A stretch of 64,000 bases of DNA from Zobellia nedashkovskayae (lineage in GTDB: Bacteria; Bacteroidota; Bacteroidia; Flavobacteriales; Flavobacteriaceae): positions 2,232,001 through 2,296,000 of the forward strand of contig NZ_JADDXR010000002.1 in NCBI RefSeq assembly GCF_015330125.1. Reading direction: 5' to 3'. The position numbers and the translations under genes were made by a program. Positions 8,163-17,522 of this stretch are shown piece by piece (positions within the stretch are counted from its first letter, which is position 1; the number at the start of each line of letters is the position of its first letter). Under the pieces are notes generated by a model that was not told the origin of the DNA, ran no database searches, and saw only the letters and a program-made list of their open reading frames with translations.

Positions 8163-11100
8163 TTAAAATTTAAGATCTAAACCAATTAATAATGTTCGTG
8201 CTTGCGGATATGCACCCCTGTCAATACCGGTATCTAAAATGCCCCCTGAAATCTCAGGATCATAGCCGGTATACTCTGTAAGCGATACAAGGTTTTTAGC
8301 CTGAGCATAAATACGGATTTTGCTAAAAAAGGTATTTGATGATTCAGGTAACGTATAACCTAACATTAAACTCTTAATTTTTACAAAACTGCCATCTTCC
8401 ACATATCTATCTGAAGGTCTTATATTACTGTTTGTATCAGCAAAAGTGTAACGTGGGTTTTTGGCATCGTTTGTTGATCCTTCTCCCGTCCACCTATTTA
8501 AAATACTTCTGTCTTTGTTCGTATACAATGCATTACGTTCATACGCTCTATAGATATCATTACCTACAGAAGCATAGGTAAACATGCTGAAGTCAAAGTT
8601 TTTAAAATCAAAACCTAAATTCCAACCTAATGTAAAATCTGCAAAGGGATCTCCTATTTTGGTTTTGTCATCATCGTTAATAATACCGTCATTGTTGGAG
8701 TCTACAAAGCGGATATCTCCCGGTTGCGCTCCAGTTTGGGTTGCATGTGCTGCAATTTCAGTTTGGTTTTGAAATAATCCATCCGTTTGATAACCGTAAA
8801 AATATCCTGGTGTAAAGCCTTTTTCAAATCGTGTAATATCGTGGGCTTGACCATTAAAAATAGAACCTCCAGGTACAAATGCCGTACCATCGCTATTTGT
8901 TTCCGTAACTAAGTTGGTAGAACTTGTAAAAGTTATAGAGGTATTGAATTTAAAATTTTTAGAATTGCCGTTACTGTACCCAATGGTTAAATCAACACCT
9001 TTACTTTCTGTGCTACCAATATTGGATTGAACAGGTTCTGATGTTCCGGCATAAAGAGGCGGTGCATCTGTAAACAACAATCCATCAACAGATTTATTAA
9101 AATAATCTGCAGTTATAGATAAGTCATTAAATAATGTAGCATCAAAGCCTATGTTATATTGCGTTTGTTCTTCCCAACTGAGTGTTGGGTTGCTAAATGA
9201 ATTTACAGTTGCTCCAGAAACAAATTCAGTTCCAAAAGTATATCCATTACTATTTGCCGTTGTATTATAACTTGGTCCTCCAACGGTAATGCTTACATAC
9301 TGTGGGTCTATATTTTCGTTACCAACTGTACCATAACTTCCTCTAATCTTCAATAAATTAATGTCCTTCACATTGAAAAAGCTTTCATTAGAAATAACCC
9401 AGCCTAATGAACCTGCATAAAAATTCGCAAATTTATTATCATCTCCAAAGGCTATGGAACCATCACGTCTTGCAGAAAATGAAGCTAAGTACTTACCGGC
9501 ATAATCATAATTTATTCTACTGAAGTATGACATGTTCCTACGCTCTAGATCTTGGCTGCTTGACCCCGTATAGGCGTTTATGTTCAACTCGGTATTTACT
9601 CCTGTCGCAGCAGAAATATCAGCCCAATCCCAAGAGTTATCTCTTACGTCTTGTCGTGTTACGCTTATTTCGTCACCTGTAGATTTACTTCTTGAAATTC
9701 CTAAAACAACATCAAAATTGTGTTTTTCATTTAAGATGAAGTTGTAGCTCGCAAAGGTTTCGAACGTATAACTAAAATTAGATTCTTCCTTCTCAGTCAC
9801 ACTATTATGAAATAAAGGAATAATACTACTAGTATCATCTCCATTATCAACTACCTGAGTTTTAATGGAACCGTCTGAATTGTAGTCACTAGATACATTA
9901 TTTGGACCATAATAGGTGAGTGGTGTAAATTCTTTACTTACTTGATTCCATTTGGTATAACCTAATCTTGAGGTTATTTTGAGGTTGTCCAAAATATCAT
10001 ATTGAAATTCGAACTTACCATATAACTTATCTCCATTGTTACTATTGTAAGTGTTTTCTAACCGTTGTACCGGATTAAAAATCTCAGATAACAACAAGTT
10101 GCTATATCCATATGTAGCAACGTCATTAGGGTCTGTGTTGTAGGGGGCTACAGTTGGGTCAAAATTTACGGCATTACCTAGAATAGAGTTAAAGGAATTC
10201 TCTGCTATAGATTTACTTTTTATGTTAGCATAACTAGTGTTAAGTAGAAATTTTAATCTTGGAGTTAATTGGAAATCTAAATTTGCCGTAACGTTTAGTC
10301 TATCAAAATTTGACTTATCACTGCCACCAACTACACCGCCTTGACTTAAATATCCGGCAGATAAAAAATAGCCAACGTTTTCGGACCCTCCTCTAGCCGA
10401 TATGGTATGTGAAGTTATACCGGCATCTTTAAAAATTTCATCTTGCCAATCTGTACCCTGCCCTAAATTGGAAATATTAGAGTAAATCAAATTTCCGCCT
10501 GCGGCGGTACTTCCTTCATTGGCCATTACAGCATATTCAGAGGCATTCAACAACCCTAGTCTTCTAATGACAGATTGGTTACCTGTATAAGTACTATAGT
10601 TAAATTCTGTTTTTGAATTTTTTCTACCTCCTTTAGTAGTTACTACAATAACACCATTTCCTCCCTTTACACCATAGATGGCCGTGGAAGCGGCATCCTT
10701 TAGAATATTAAGAGATTGAATATCTGCTGAGTTTATAGAATTTAAGTCGTCTAAACTTTGTGGTACACCATCAATAATAACTACAGGGTCAACACCGGAG
10801 AAAGAAGGAATACCACGTACTAATACGGTTGGCTTACTACCCGGTGATCCACTTTGAATAACAGATACCCCTGAGGCACTACCTTGTAGAGCTTCTTCTA
10901 CTCGTAATGGCTTTAGTTTTTCAATGGCTTCTGCTTTTACCGTAGAAATAGCACCGGAAACTTTAGTTACTTTTTGAGTTCCATAGCCAACAACCACTAC
11001 TTCTTCCAAAGCGCTTACATCATCTTGCATTATAATGGTAAGGTTGTCAGAATTCTGGATGGTAACCTCTTGGGTAATAAAACCCAAATAAGAGAAGATG

Positions 11101-11309
11101 AGAATATCTCCTTGCGAGATATCTTTAAGGGAAAAGACACCTTCAAAATCTGTTGCGGTTCCTGTTGTGGTGTTCTTAATAATTATGCTTACACCAGGCA
11201 ATGGCTCATTAAAACTAGCATCTTTTACAACTCCGTTAATCGTTAGATCTTGACTATATAATGTTGGCATGCAACATAGTAGAATAAGAAAAATAAAAGT
11301 GTTCTTCAT
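8163..11309 (-). CDS. susC-like: SusC/RagA-family TonB-dependent outer-membrane transporter
   Basis: 1048 aa. A Sec signal peptide is followed by a carboxypeptidase-regulatory-like domain (about 22-100, INGVVKDASFNEPLPGVSI), the SusC signature EEVVVVGYGTQ, a plug domain (RVEEALQGSASGVSV, PVVIIDGVPQ, NILKDAASTAIYGVKGGNGVI VVT) and a C-terminal beta-barrel ending in an aromatic-rich LLIGLDLKF strand. It imports oligosaccharides released at the surface, driven by TonB. It is the first gene of the PUL operon; the 238-bp gap to the regulator stop should hold the regulated promoter, but I could not fix one. Confidence 0.97.
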   Translation of the reverse strand: MKNTFIFLILLCCMPTLYSQDLTINGVVKDASFNEPLPGVSIIIKNTTTGTATDFEGVFSLKDISQGDILIFSYLGFITQEVTIQNSDNLTIIMQDDVSALEEVVVVGYGTQKVTKVSGAISTVKAEAIEKLKPLRVEEALQGSASGVSVIQSGSPGSKPTVLVRGIPSFSGVDPVVIIDGVPQSLDDLNSINSADIQSLNILKDAASTAIYGVKGGNGVIVVTTKGGRKNSKTEFNYSTYTGNQSVIRRLGLLNASEYAVMANEGSTAAGGNLIYSNISNLGQGTDWQDEIFKDAGITSHTISARGGSENVGYFLSAGYLSQGGVVGGSDKSNFDRLNVTANLDFQLTPRLKFLLNTSYANIKSKSIAENSFNSILGNAVNFDPTVAPYNTDPNDVATYGYSNLLLSEIFNPVQRLENTYNSNNGDKLYGKFEFQYDILDNLKITSRLGYTKWNQVSKEFTPLTYYGPNNVSSDYNSDGSIKTQVVDNGDDTSSIIPLFHNSVTEKEESNFSYTFETFASYNFILNEKHNFDVVLGISRSKSTGDEISVTRQDVRDNSWDWADISAATGVNTELNINAYTGSSSQDLERRNMSYFSRINYDYAGKYLASFSARRDGSIAFGDDNKFANFYAGSLGWVISNESFFNVKDINLLKIRGSYGTVGNENIDPQYVSITVGGPSYNTTANSNGYTFGTEFVSGATVNSFSNPTLSWEEQTQYNIGFDATLFNDLSITADYFNKSVDGLLFTDAPPLYAGTSEPVQSNIGSTESKGVDLTIGYSNGNSKNFKFNTSITFTSSTNLVTETNSDGTAFVPGGSIFNGQAHDITRFEKGFTPGYFYGYQTDGLFQNQTEIAAHATQTGAQPGDIRFVDSNNDGIINDDDKTKIGDPFADFTLGWNLGFDFKNFDFSMFTYASVGNDIYRAYERNALYTNKDRSILNRWTGEGSTNDAKNPRYTFADTNSNIRPSDRYVEDGSFVKIKSLMLGYTLPESSNTFFSKIRIYAQAKNLVSLTEYTGYDPEISGGILDTGIDRGAYPQARTLLIGLDLKF

Positions 11310-11547
11310 TTGTAGTATATTTTGAAATCACAATTTATTTCTTAGAGAGTGTGAATCCAAAAAGTACACCCCAACAAAAATTATACATACCTAAAAAAAG
11401 TATGTTATAAAATGAATATTTGGTGATAAAGACCTATAATATTGCGGGTTTCGTAATATCGAAGGAGTTATAAATGATTAACAAAAGATTAAGAAAACTC
11501 TATTTGTATGGGTAATGTTGTGGTAAAAAGAAGTGGTGTTGTGCTTT

Positions 11548-14358
11548 CTAAAGATTCAAGATGTAATCGGTAAGGTTGTTTCCATGCGGTAAGGCCATTT
11601 TTTTGCGTAGTCTATATCGTTTTACTTCTACACTACGGCTTGAAATATTGAGTAATGGAGCTATCTCTTTGGAAGATAGATTTAGTCTTAGGTAAGCACA
11701 TAAACGCAAGTCATTAGGAGTCAGTTCGGTGTGCAATATTTTTACTTTCTTTAAGAAGTCTTTGTCCGCGTTGTTAAAAGCTTCTTCAAAGAGTCTCCAA
11801 TCATCGGCGTTATTAATGTTACGGTCTATTGTCCGTATCACCGATTTTATTTTTGGGTTATCATTGTTCTCCTTTAATTGTTGTTTGATTGTATTTAAAA
11901 ATTCGTTCTTTTTAATAAGGCTCATGGTAGATACGGCAAGTTCCCTATTCTTACTGTCTATTTCACTTTGTAGTTTTTCATTTTTAATTTGGACAATCTC
12001 CTTTTGCGCTTTTAGTTTTTTACGCTTCAGCCTTTTTCTGCTTTCTTTCATCAACAAATCTTGTTGTTTTTTGTAATGCCTTTTATATAATTTATGAATC
12101 AGGGCGGTAATGAGAACAAGAGCAATAAAATAACCTAAAATGGCCAGGTTGGATAAATACCAAGGTCTTGCGATTACAAATTTAAATGAAGCTGTATTGT
12201 TTGTGAGGGTATTTCCTGCCTTTGCTCTTACTCTAAATGTATAATTACCATAGGGTAAATTTTTGAACGATACTTGAGGCAGGGTGGACCAATTGCTCCA
12301 TTCATCGTAAATCCCGTCTAGTTGATATTGATAAGACACCTCGGTAAATTTATCGAACTCGGGTACACTAAAGTCGAAGTTTAAATTGTTTTCTGAATAT
12401 TTAAACTCGTTATACCCATTAATTTTTACAGCTATTTTATCAGCATCATAAAATTCTTTTGAAACCGAATTTATAGAGATATGATATTCATGCTTCTTTA
12501 ATTTATTCAAATTCAGTGTAACATACCCATTAGAAATCCCTATTAAGTAAAGTTCATCCTTTAAATGGGTTATTGATTCAAACCCAAAAACACCCATACT
12601 GTTTCTGAAGGATTTGGGTATCGGAATTCTATTGGCTACAAGATCACTGTTGAATTGACCGGGTGTGGCGTATATTATGTTGTTATCTGTAAATCCCCAA
12701 AGTTTTCCAGTACTTTCATTGGGAGTAAGCACTCCTATGATATTATCATCGGTATTAAAAAAATTAGCTGTTAAAAGCGTATCAGAAATGAAATTTTGCC
12801 GTTTATTATCGAATTTAAAAACCCCATTGACGGTAGTATATATTATTTCGCCATTGAATTTAACCAAACTTGATCCGGTGCCTTTTGAGAGCTCTTTTTT
12901 AATGTTTAGCGCTTTCTTAAATTCATTGTCAATTTCGATATCAAAAATGCCTATGTATTCATGATTTACTAGAATGCGGTGATTATCTACAAACTCAAAA
13001 AATCTACTAGAACTATTAAATCCCTCTATTTTGTTACGAAATCGCCAACGGCCATCTGTTCGTTCAAGAACACTCAATCCTTTATAATTTCCTTGAAGCA
13101 ATAGATTTTTGTTCGATTGAATCTGTTTAACATCCCATGTTCCTGGTAACTCAGAAATTTGGTCTGCCACATCCTCATTAATTACAAACGTTCCCGAATT
13201 ATGCCCGCAGAAAAGTTCCTCCCCAATTTGCTTTAAGACCCATACTTGTCCTTCCGTATTTTTTACCAGTTTATAATTACTTTCTTCATTTTCTCTTTTA
13301 ACAAATAAGCCCTGATTCGTTCCTAAGTACCTAAAACCATTGAACAGTTTTGAAGTGTATACAACACCTATTCTTCCAACTTGATCAATATACTCCTTGA
13401 AGGGTGAATTTAGGTTTATAACACTAATACCATTGTCTAGGCCCAACCAAAGATTACGGTCTACATCCTCAAAAAGAGATAAGACTGTATTATTGTTCAG
13501 ACCTTTCTCTTGATTGATTCTGGCAATAATATTTCCATTTTCGTCAATATGATAAATCCCGTTTGAAATAGTTCCCAAAACAAATGAACCATCTTTTAAT
13601 TTTATACTACTATATACTTTTATCAATGCCAACTCATTGTCGGCCGAGATATTCCATCTCTGAAGACCATTTTTATCCAAAAAATAAAACTCCCCTTGCT
13701 CAGTCACTAATAAAGTGCTTTCCCGTATGGAAAAAGCGCCAACCACTATATCGCTTTTCAGGACGATATCATCAGATACCAGCACAGGTTTTCCGTTTTC
13801 AATTGTAAAAATACCTTCGTTGATTTTTTGAAAGTAGACCCTGTTTCCAACCTCTAGAATCTCGGCTCTAGTGGTTTTGGCTTCGAGCATTTTGAACGAT
13901 TCGTCAACAGTATTGTATATGTATATGCGGTCTAAGGATTGAAATAATACCCAATCTTTAAATTCCGATATGTTCCAAAAGTGTTCATCCTCTATCAGCG
14001 GGATTTGAAGTTTGGTAGATATGGAATAATATTTAAGATTACCGAATTCATCCTCCTTCCAAAACCCAAATTCCATATAACTACCCGTATAGATACGAGA
14101 GCCAATAACTTTAACAGATCTTAGATATGTTCCGTTGGGAGATGGGTACAATTTCCAATTAGTTCCATTAAATTCAAGTAAACCATTATTGTTTGCGACA
14201 TAAATGTGCTTGTCATCCGATTGGGAAACCGACCAGTTTTGATTTCCTGACCCATAATCAATTGGACCATAATTTTGAATAGGAGGTAGCTCTTGGGAAA
14301 AAGTACCAAAAGAAAATGATAAAAAAATTATTATAATAAAACCTCTCAAATGATTCAA
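11548..14358 (-). CDS. Propeller/Y_Y_Y transmembrane regulator with LuxR-like HTH (PUL regulator)
   Basis: 936 aa. A signal-anchor precedes two-component-regulator propeller blades (for example SLFEDVDRNLWLGLDNGIS), a Y_Y_Y domain (about 640-720, LPYGNYTFRVRAKAG), one membrane helix (about 733-754), a basic coiled coil (about 755-820) and a C-terminal LuxR-type HTH (about 878-930: LTPNDLRLCAYLRLNLSSKE, then SSRSVEVKRYRLRKKM). No histidine-kinase or receiver domain is present, so it probably couples periplasmic glycan sensing directly to DNA binding. The only plausible start is a TTG at 14358; no upstream in-frame ATG was found. It lies upstream of susC on the same strand and is the obvious PUL regulator. 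Confidence 0.9.
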   Translation of the reverse strand: MNHLRGFIIIIFLSFSFGTFSQELPPIQNYGPIDYGSGNQNWSVSQSDDKHIYVANNNGLLEFNGTNWKLYPSPNGTYLRSVKVIGSRIYTGSYMEFGFWKEDEFGNLKYYSISTKLQIPLIEDEHFWNISEFKDWVLFQSLDRIYIYNTVDESFKMLEAKTTRAEILEVGNRVYFQKINEGIFTIENGKPVLVSDDIVLKSDIVVGAFSIRESTLLVTEQGEFYFLDKNGLQRWNISADNELALIKVYSSIKLKDGSFVLGTISNGIYHIDENGNIIARINQEKGLNNNTVLSLFEDVDRNLWLGLDNGISVINLNSPFKEYIDQVGRIGVVYTSKLFNGFRYLGTNQGLFVKRENEESNYKLVKNTEGQVWVLKQIGEELFCGHNSGTFVINEDVADQISELPGTWDVKQIQSNKNLLLQGNYKGLSVLERTDGRWRFRNKIEGFNSSSRFFEFVDNHRILVNHEYIGIFDIEIDNEFKKALNIKKELSKGTGSSLVKFNGEIIYTTVNGVFKFDNKRQNFISDTLLTANFFNTDDNIIGVLTPNESTGKLWGFTDNNIIYATPGQFNSDLVANRIPIPKSFRNSMGVFGFESITHLKDELYLIGISNGYVTLNLNKLKKHEYHISINSVSKEFYDADKIAVKINGYNEFKYSENNLNFDFSVPEFDKFTEVSYQYQLDGIYDEWSNWSTLPQVSFKNLPYGNYTFRVRAKAGNTLTNNTASFKFVIARPWYLSNLAILGYFIALVLITALIHKLYKRHYKKQQDLLMKESRKRLKRKKLKAQKEIVQIKNEKLQSEIDSKNRELAVSTMSLIKKNEFLNTIKQQLKENNDNPKIKSVIRTIDRNINNADDWRLFEEAFNNADKDFLKKVKILHTELTPNDLRLCAYLRLNLSSKEIAPLLNISSRSVEVKRYRLRKKMALPHGNNLTDYILNL

Positions 14359-14866
14359 TATTAATATGTCTATACTAAATATAGGATTTATTATCTTATA
14401 TGTATGTCGGATATACCAATAGCTCCAAGGTAAGCCAGGAGTGCGAACTCTTTATTGGGCAGGAAATTGTCTTAATAAAGAGGTTTATAATAAAAATTAA
14501 AGCACTTTGTAGGTTTACACTATTTACCATCTCCACAGTATAGAGCTTGTAAACATTATATTACAGAGTTTATATGATGGTTGGAATAGGCATTATGTCA
14601 AAATCGGAAATTTAGTCTTTCTGTGTTTCAAACTCGGTTTGGTTGTCGCAGTTTTACTTGTATATTTTAATTTATCGGTCTTTGGTATGAAATGAAAAAT
14701 AAATGAACCAAGATTTTTCCAGAGTAGCTTCTCGTTCATTTTTTTATAGGCTTGGCCACTTGTAAACATTGACACCACTGTATGAATTGCAGGTTCGACA
14801 TAGTTAATTTTCATGAGGCAAAATGTTTACGCTTTTGCTTACGGAGTATAGTTATACGGAAGTGCA
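14359..14866. other. Intergenic region between PUL regulator and tRNA-fMet
   Basis: About 500 bp. I see no recognisable gene or RNA. A 73-codon minus-strand frame at 14593-14814 has no motif and no clear initiation context, and I do not call it. The stretch is AT-rich and, if the island reading is right, lies just inside the right end of the island. Confidence 0.5.
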
Positions 14867-14987
<121 letters not shown>

Positions 14988-15071
14988 ATATGGGTTTTTA
15001 TCTCACTTGTCTTGCGACTACAGGTCATTAAGCTGACGAGATAAAGGTGCGCTACTATTTGTAACGGGCTG

Positions 15072-15079
15072 CAAATATA
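15072..15079 (-). promoter_or_regulatory. Candidate -7 box (TATATTTG) for tRNA-fMet
   Basis: Matches the Bacteroidota -7 consensus TAnnTTTG on the minus strand about 85 bp upstream of the tRNA. A TTTG lies at 15103-15106, somewhat further than the usual 19-20 bp spacing. Pattern match only. Confidence 0.4.
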
Positions 15080-15179
15080 CAACTGTTTTTTACTTAAAAC
15101 CAAACTTAGGGCAGAAACTTTTTTAGCATACCTTAAAAAATATCCAAATTCCATACCTTAGGAGCTTGCAAGCCTATTT

Positions 15180-16544
15180 ATGGATACAATAAACGATTTT
15201 ATTTCTGCCGCACTGCCTTATACGGAGTGGCCAATGTTTCTCTTACTTATTGGTGGAGGACTTTTTTTAGTATTTTATTCTAAGTTTTTACCCTATCGTT
15301 TCTTTGGCCACGCCATTGCAATTACGGCGGGTAAGTATGATAATGATAAAGCGGAAGGTGATGTTAGTTCTTTTCAAGCGCTTTCCGCGGCAGTTGCTGC
15401 TACGGTAGGTCTTGGAAACATATCTGGTGTAGCTATTGCTATCCATGATGGCGGTCCCGGTGTTGTTTTTTGGATCTGGGTTACCGCAATCATCGGTATG
15501 TGTATCAAATTTTATTCGTGTAGTCTGGCGGTTATGTTCCGTAGTACGGATTCTGATGGTAAATTGCAGGGTGGCCCAATGTATTACATCACACAAGGCC
15601 TTGGCCCAAAGGCAAAACCATTGGCTATATTTTTTGCGGTCTGTGGGTTGTTTGGTTTTCTGGGAGTATTTACGGCTAATCAGTTTACGGAAACTTTCAT
15701 GAGTGTAGTAGAACCTTCCGAAACACTTTTTCAGATGAGTGAGATGAATTGGAAGTTGAGTATTGGGGTAATTCTTGCCTTGGTTACCTCATTCGTAATT
15801 TTTGGAGGATTAGAAAAAATAGCTAAAGTAGCATCTGCTATTGTACCTTTTATGGTAATGGTGTATTTAATAGCTGTTGTGATAGTGATGGTATTGAATG
15901 CTTCGCAAATTATTCCATCTTTAAAATTAATAATTACAGAAGCATGGAACTTTAATACTATAGTCACCGGAGGTTTCTGGGGGCTGGTTATAATAGGTGT
16001 CCGCCGGGCTATGTTTTCTAATGAAGCAGGTTTGGGTAGCGCTCCTATGTATCACGGGCAATCAAAGACAGATAATCCTATTAAGGAAGGTCTTGTCGCA
16101 ATGTTAGGTCCATTTATAGATACTATTTTGGTATGTACCTTTACAGCAGTTGTTATAATTTTAAGCGGCGCTTATTTAGAAGAAGGTAGCGGAATTGTAA
16201 TGACGCTTTCCGCGTTCGAAACTACACTTTTTGGTTATGGTGATGTTTTGCTAATGGTAATTGTAACTGCCTTTGCCATGTCTACCTTGTTTACCTACTC
16301 ATATTATGGTGTAAAATGCCTTTCTTTCTTGACTAATGCAAAAATTGGGAAGTTTTACAATTGGTATTTCGTAATCATGATTATTTTTGCAGCAGTAGCT
16401 TCGTTAGATTTGGTTAAAAACCTGATAGATCTATCGTATGCGCTTATGGTCATACCGAATATGATTGCCGTTTTATTACTGGCACCGAAAGTAAATGCAG
16501 CGGCGGCCGACTATTTTAAAAAAATTAAAGATGCAAAAGCATAA
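15180..16544 (+). CDS. Sodium:amino-acid (alanine/glycine) symporter, AGCS family
   Basis: 454 aa integral inner-membrane protein with many hydrophobic segments. AGCS hallmarks are visible: SAAVAATVGLGNISGVAIAI near residue 70, GGPMYYITQGLG, and GVRRAMFSNEAGLGSAPMYH near residue 280. It would import alanine or glycine with Na+. ATG start at 15180. Its 3' end overlaps the start of era by 14 bp, which suggests translational coupling, although the functions are unrelated. Confidence 0.93.
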   Translation: MDTINDFISAALPYTEWPMFLLLIGGGLFLVFYSKFLPYRFFGHAIAITAGKYDNDKAEGDVSSFQALSAAVAATVGLGNISGVAIAIHDGGPGVVFWIWVTAIIGMCIKFYSCSLAVMFRSTDSDGKLQGGPMYYITQGLGPKAKPLAIFFAVCGLFGFLGVFTANQFTETFMSVVEPSETLFQMSEMNWKLSIGVILALVTSFVIFGGLEKIAKVASAIVPFMVMVYLIAVVIVMVLNASQIIPSLKLIITEAWNFNTIVTGGFWGLVIIGVRRAMFSNEAGLGSAPMYHGQSKTDNPIKEGLVAMLGPFIDTILVCTFTAVVIILSGAYLEEGSGIVMTLSAFETTLFGYGDVLLMVIVTAFAMSTLFTYSYYGVKCLSFLTNAKIGKFYNWYFVIMIIFAAVASLDLVKNLIDLSYALMVIPNMIAVLLLAPKVNAAAADYFKKIKDAKA

Positions 16545-17415
16545 AGCAGGATTCGTAAATATTATTGGCAACCCCAACGTGGGCAAGTCTACTTTGATGA
16601 ACGCTTTTGTAGGCGAGAAGTTATCTATCATTACCTCAAAGGCTCAGACTACAAGACACCGTATTCTTGGTATTGTTAATGGGGATGATTTTCAGGTGAT
16701 TCTTTCCGATACTCCTGGTATCATTAAACCGGCTTACGAACTACAATCTTCCATGATGAATTTTGTAAAGTCGGCTTTTGAAGATGCAGATGTACTTTTG
16801 TACATGGTAGAAATAGGTGAAAAGGCTTTAAAAGATGAAGCATTCTTCGAAAAGATAAAGAACAGTAAGATTCCGGTTTTATTACTGCTGAATAAAGTGG
16901 ATATCACTACACAGGAATTGTTGGAGGAACAAGTTCAGTATTGGCAAGAAATGCTTCCAACGGTAGAATTACATCCTATTTCAGCTTTATCGAACTTCAA
17001 TATTAAGAATGTTTTTGAACGTATTATAGAATTGCTTCCAGAAGCACCTGCATATTATCCTAAAGACCAACTGACGGATAAGCCCGAACGATTTTTCGTT
17101 AACGAGACTATTCGCGAGAAAATCTTAATGCACTACAAAAAAGAGATTCCCTACTCTGTGGAGATCGATACCGAAGAATTTTTTGAAGATGAAGATATCA
17201 TTAGAATGAGAGCGGTTATTATGGTAGAACGCGATTCTCAAAAAGGTATCATTATTGGTCATAAAGGTAGTGCCCTTAAAAGGGTAGGAGTAGAGTCCCG
17301 TAAAGACCTAGAAAAGTTTTTTGGCAAACAAGTGCATTTAGAATTGTACGTGAAGGTCAATAAAAACTGGCGTAGTGATGCTCGTCAGCTAAAACGCTTT
17401 GGTTACAATAACTAA
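16531..17415 (+). CDS. era: GTPase Era
   Basis: 294 aa from the ATG at 16531, chosen because it gives the canonical MQKHKAGFVNIIGNPNVGKS start; an upstream alternative start at 16495 would add a non-conserved extension inside the preceding gene. G1 GNPNVGKST, G2 region TTRHR, G3 DTPGI and G4 NKVD are present, followed by the KH RNA-binding domain (GIIIGHKGSALKRVG). Era binds the 16S rRNA 3' end and helps mature the 30S subunit. Confidence 0.96.
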   Translation: MQKHKAGFVNIIGNPNVGKSTLMNAFVGEKLSIITSKAQTTRHRILGIVNGDDFQVILSDTPGIIKPAYELQSSMMNFVKSAFEDADVLLYMVEIGEKALKDEAFFEKIKNSKIPVLLLLNKVDITTQELLEEQVQYWQEMLPTVELHPISALSNFNIKNVFERIIELLPEAPAYYPKDQLTDKPERFFVNETIREKILMHYKKEIPYSVEIDTEEFFEDEDIIRMRAVIMVERDSQKGIIIGHKGSALKRVGVESRKDLEKFFGKQVHLELYVKVNKNWRSDARQLKRFGYNN

Positions 17416-17522
17416 AACTTCTTAACGATTTAGTAGCGTTCTTTTAAACATTGGTTGTTCTTAAGCTAACCTTTAAGTGACCGTGGAATTTCATCTTTGG
17501 GGATTAATAACCAACCTTGAAG

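Noticed and set aside
11310..11547. Promoter of the susC operon (TACTTTTTG- and TATAATTTTTG-like strings)
   Set aside because: None matches TAnnTTTG exactly with a spaced -33 box, so I could not choose one.
14593..14814. 73-codon minus-strand ORF between PUL regulator and tRNA-fMet
   Set aside because: No recognisable motif, basic low-complexity content and no initiation or terminator context; probably chance.
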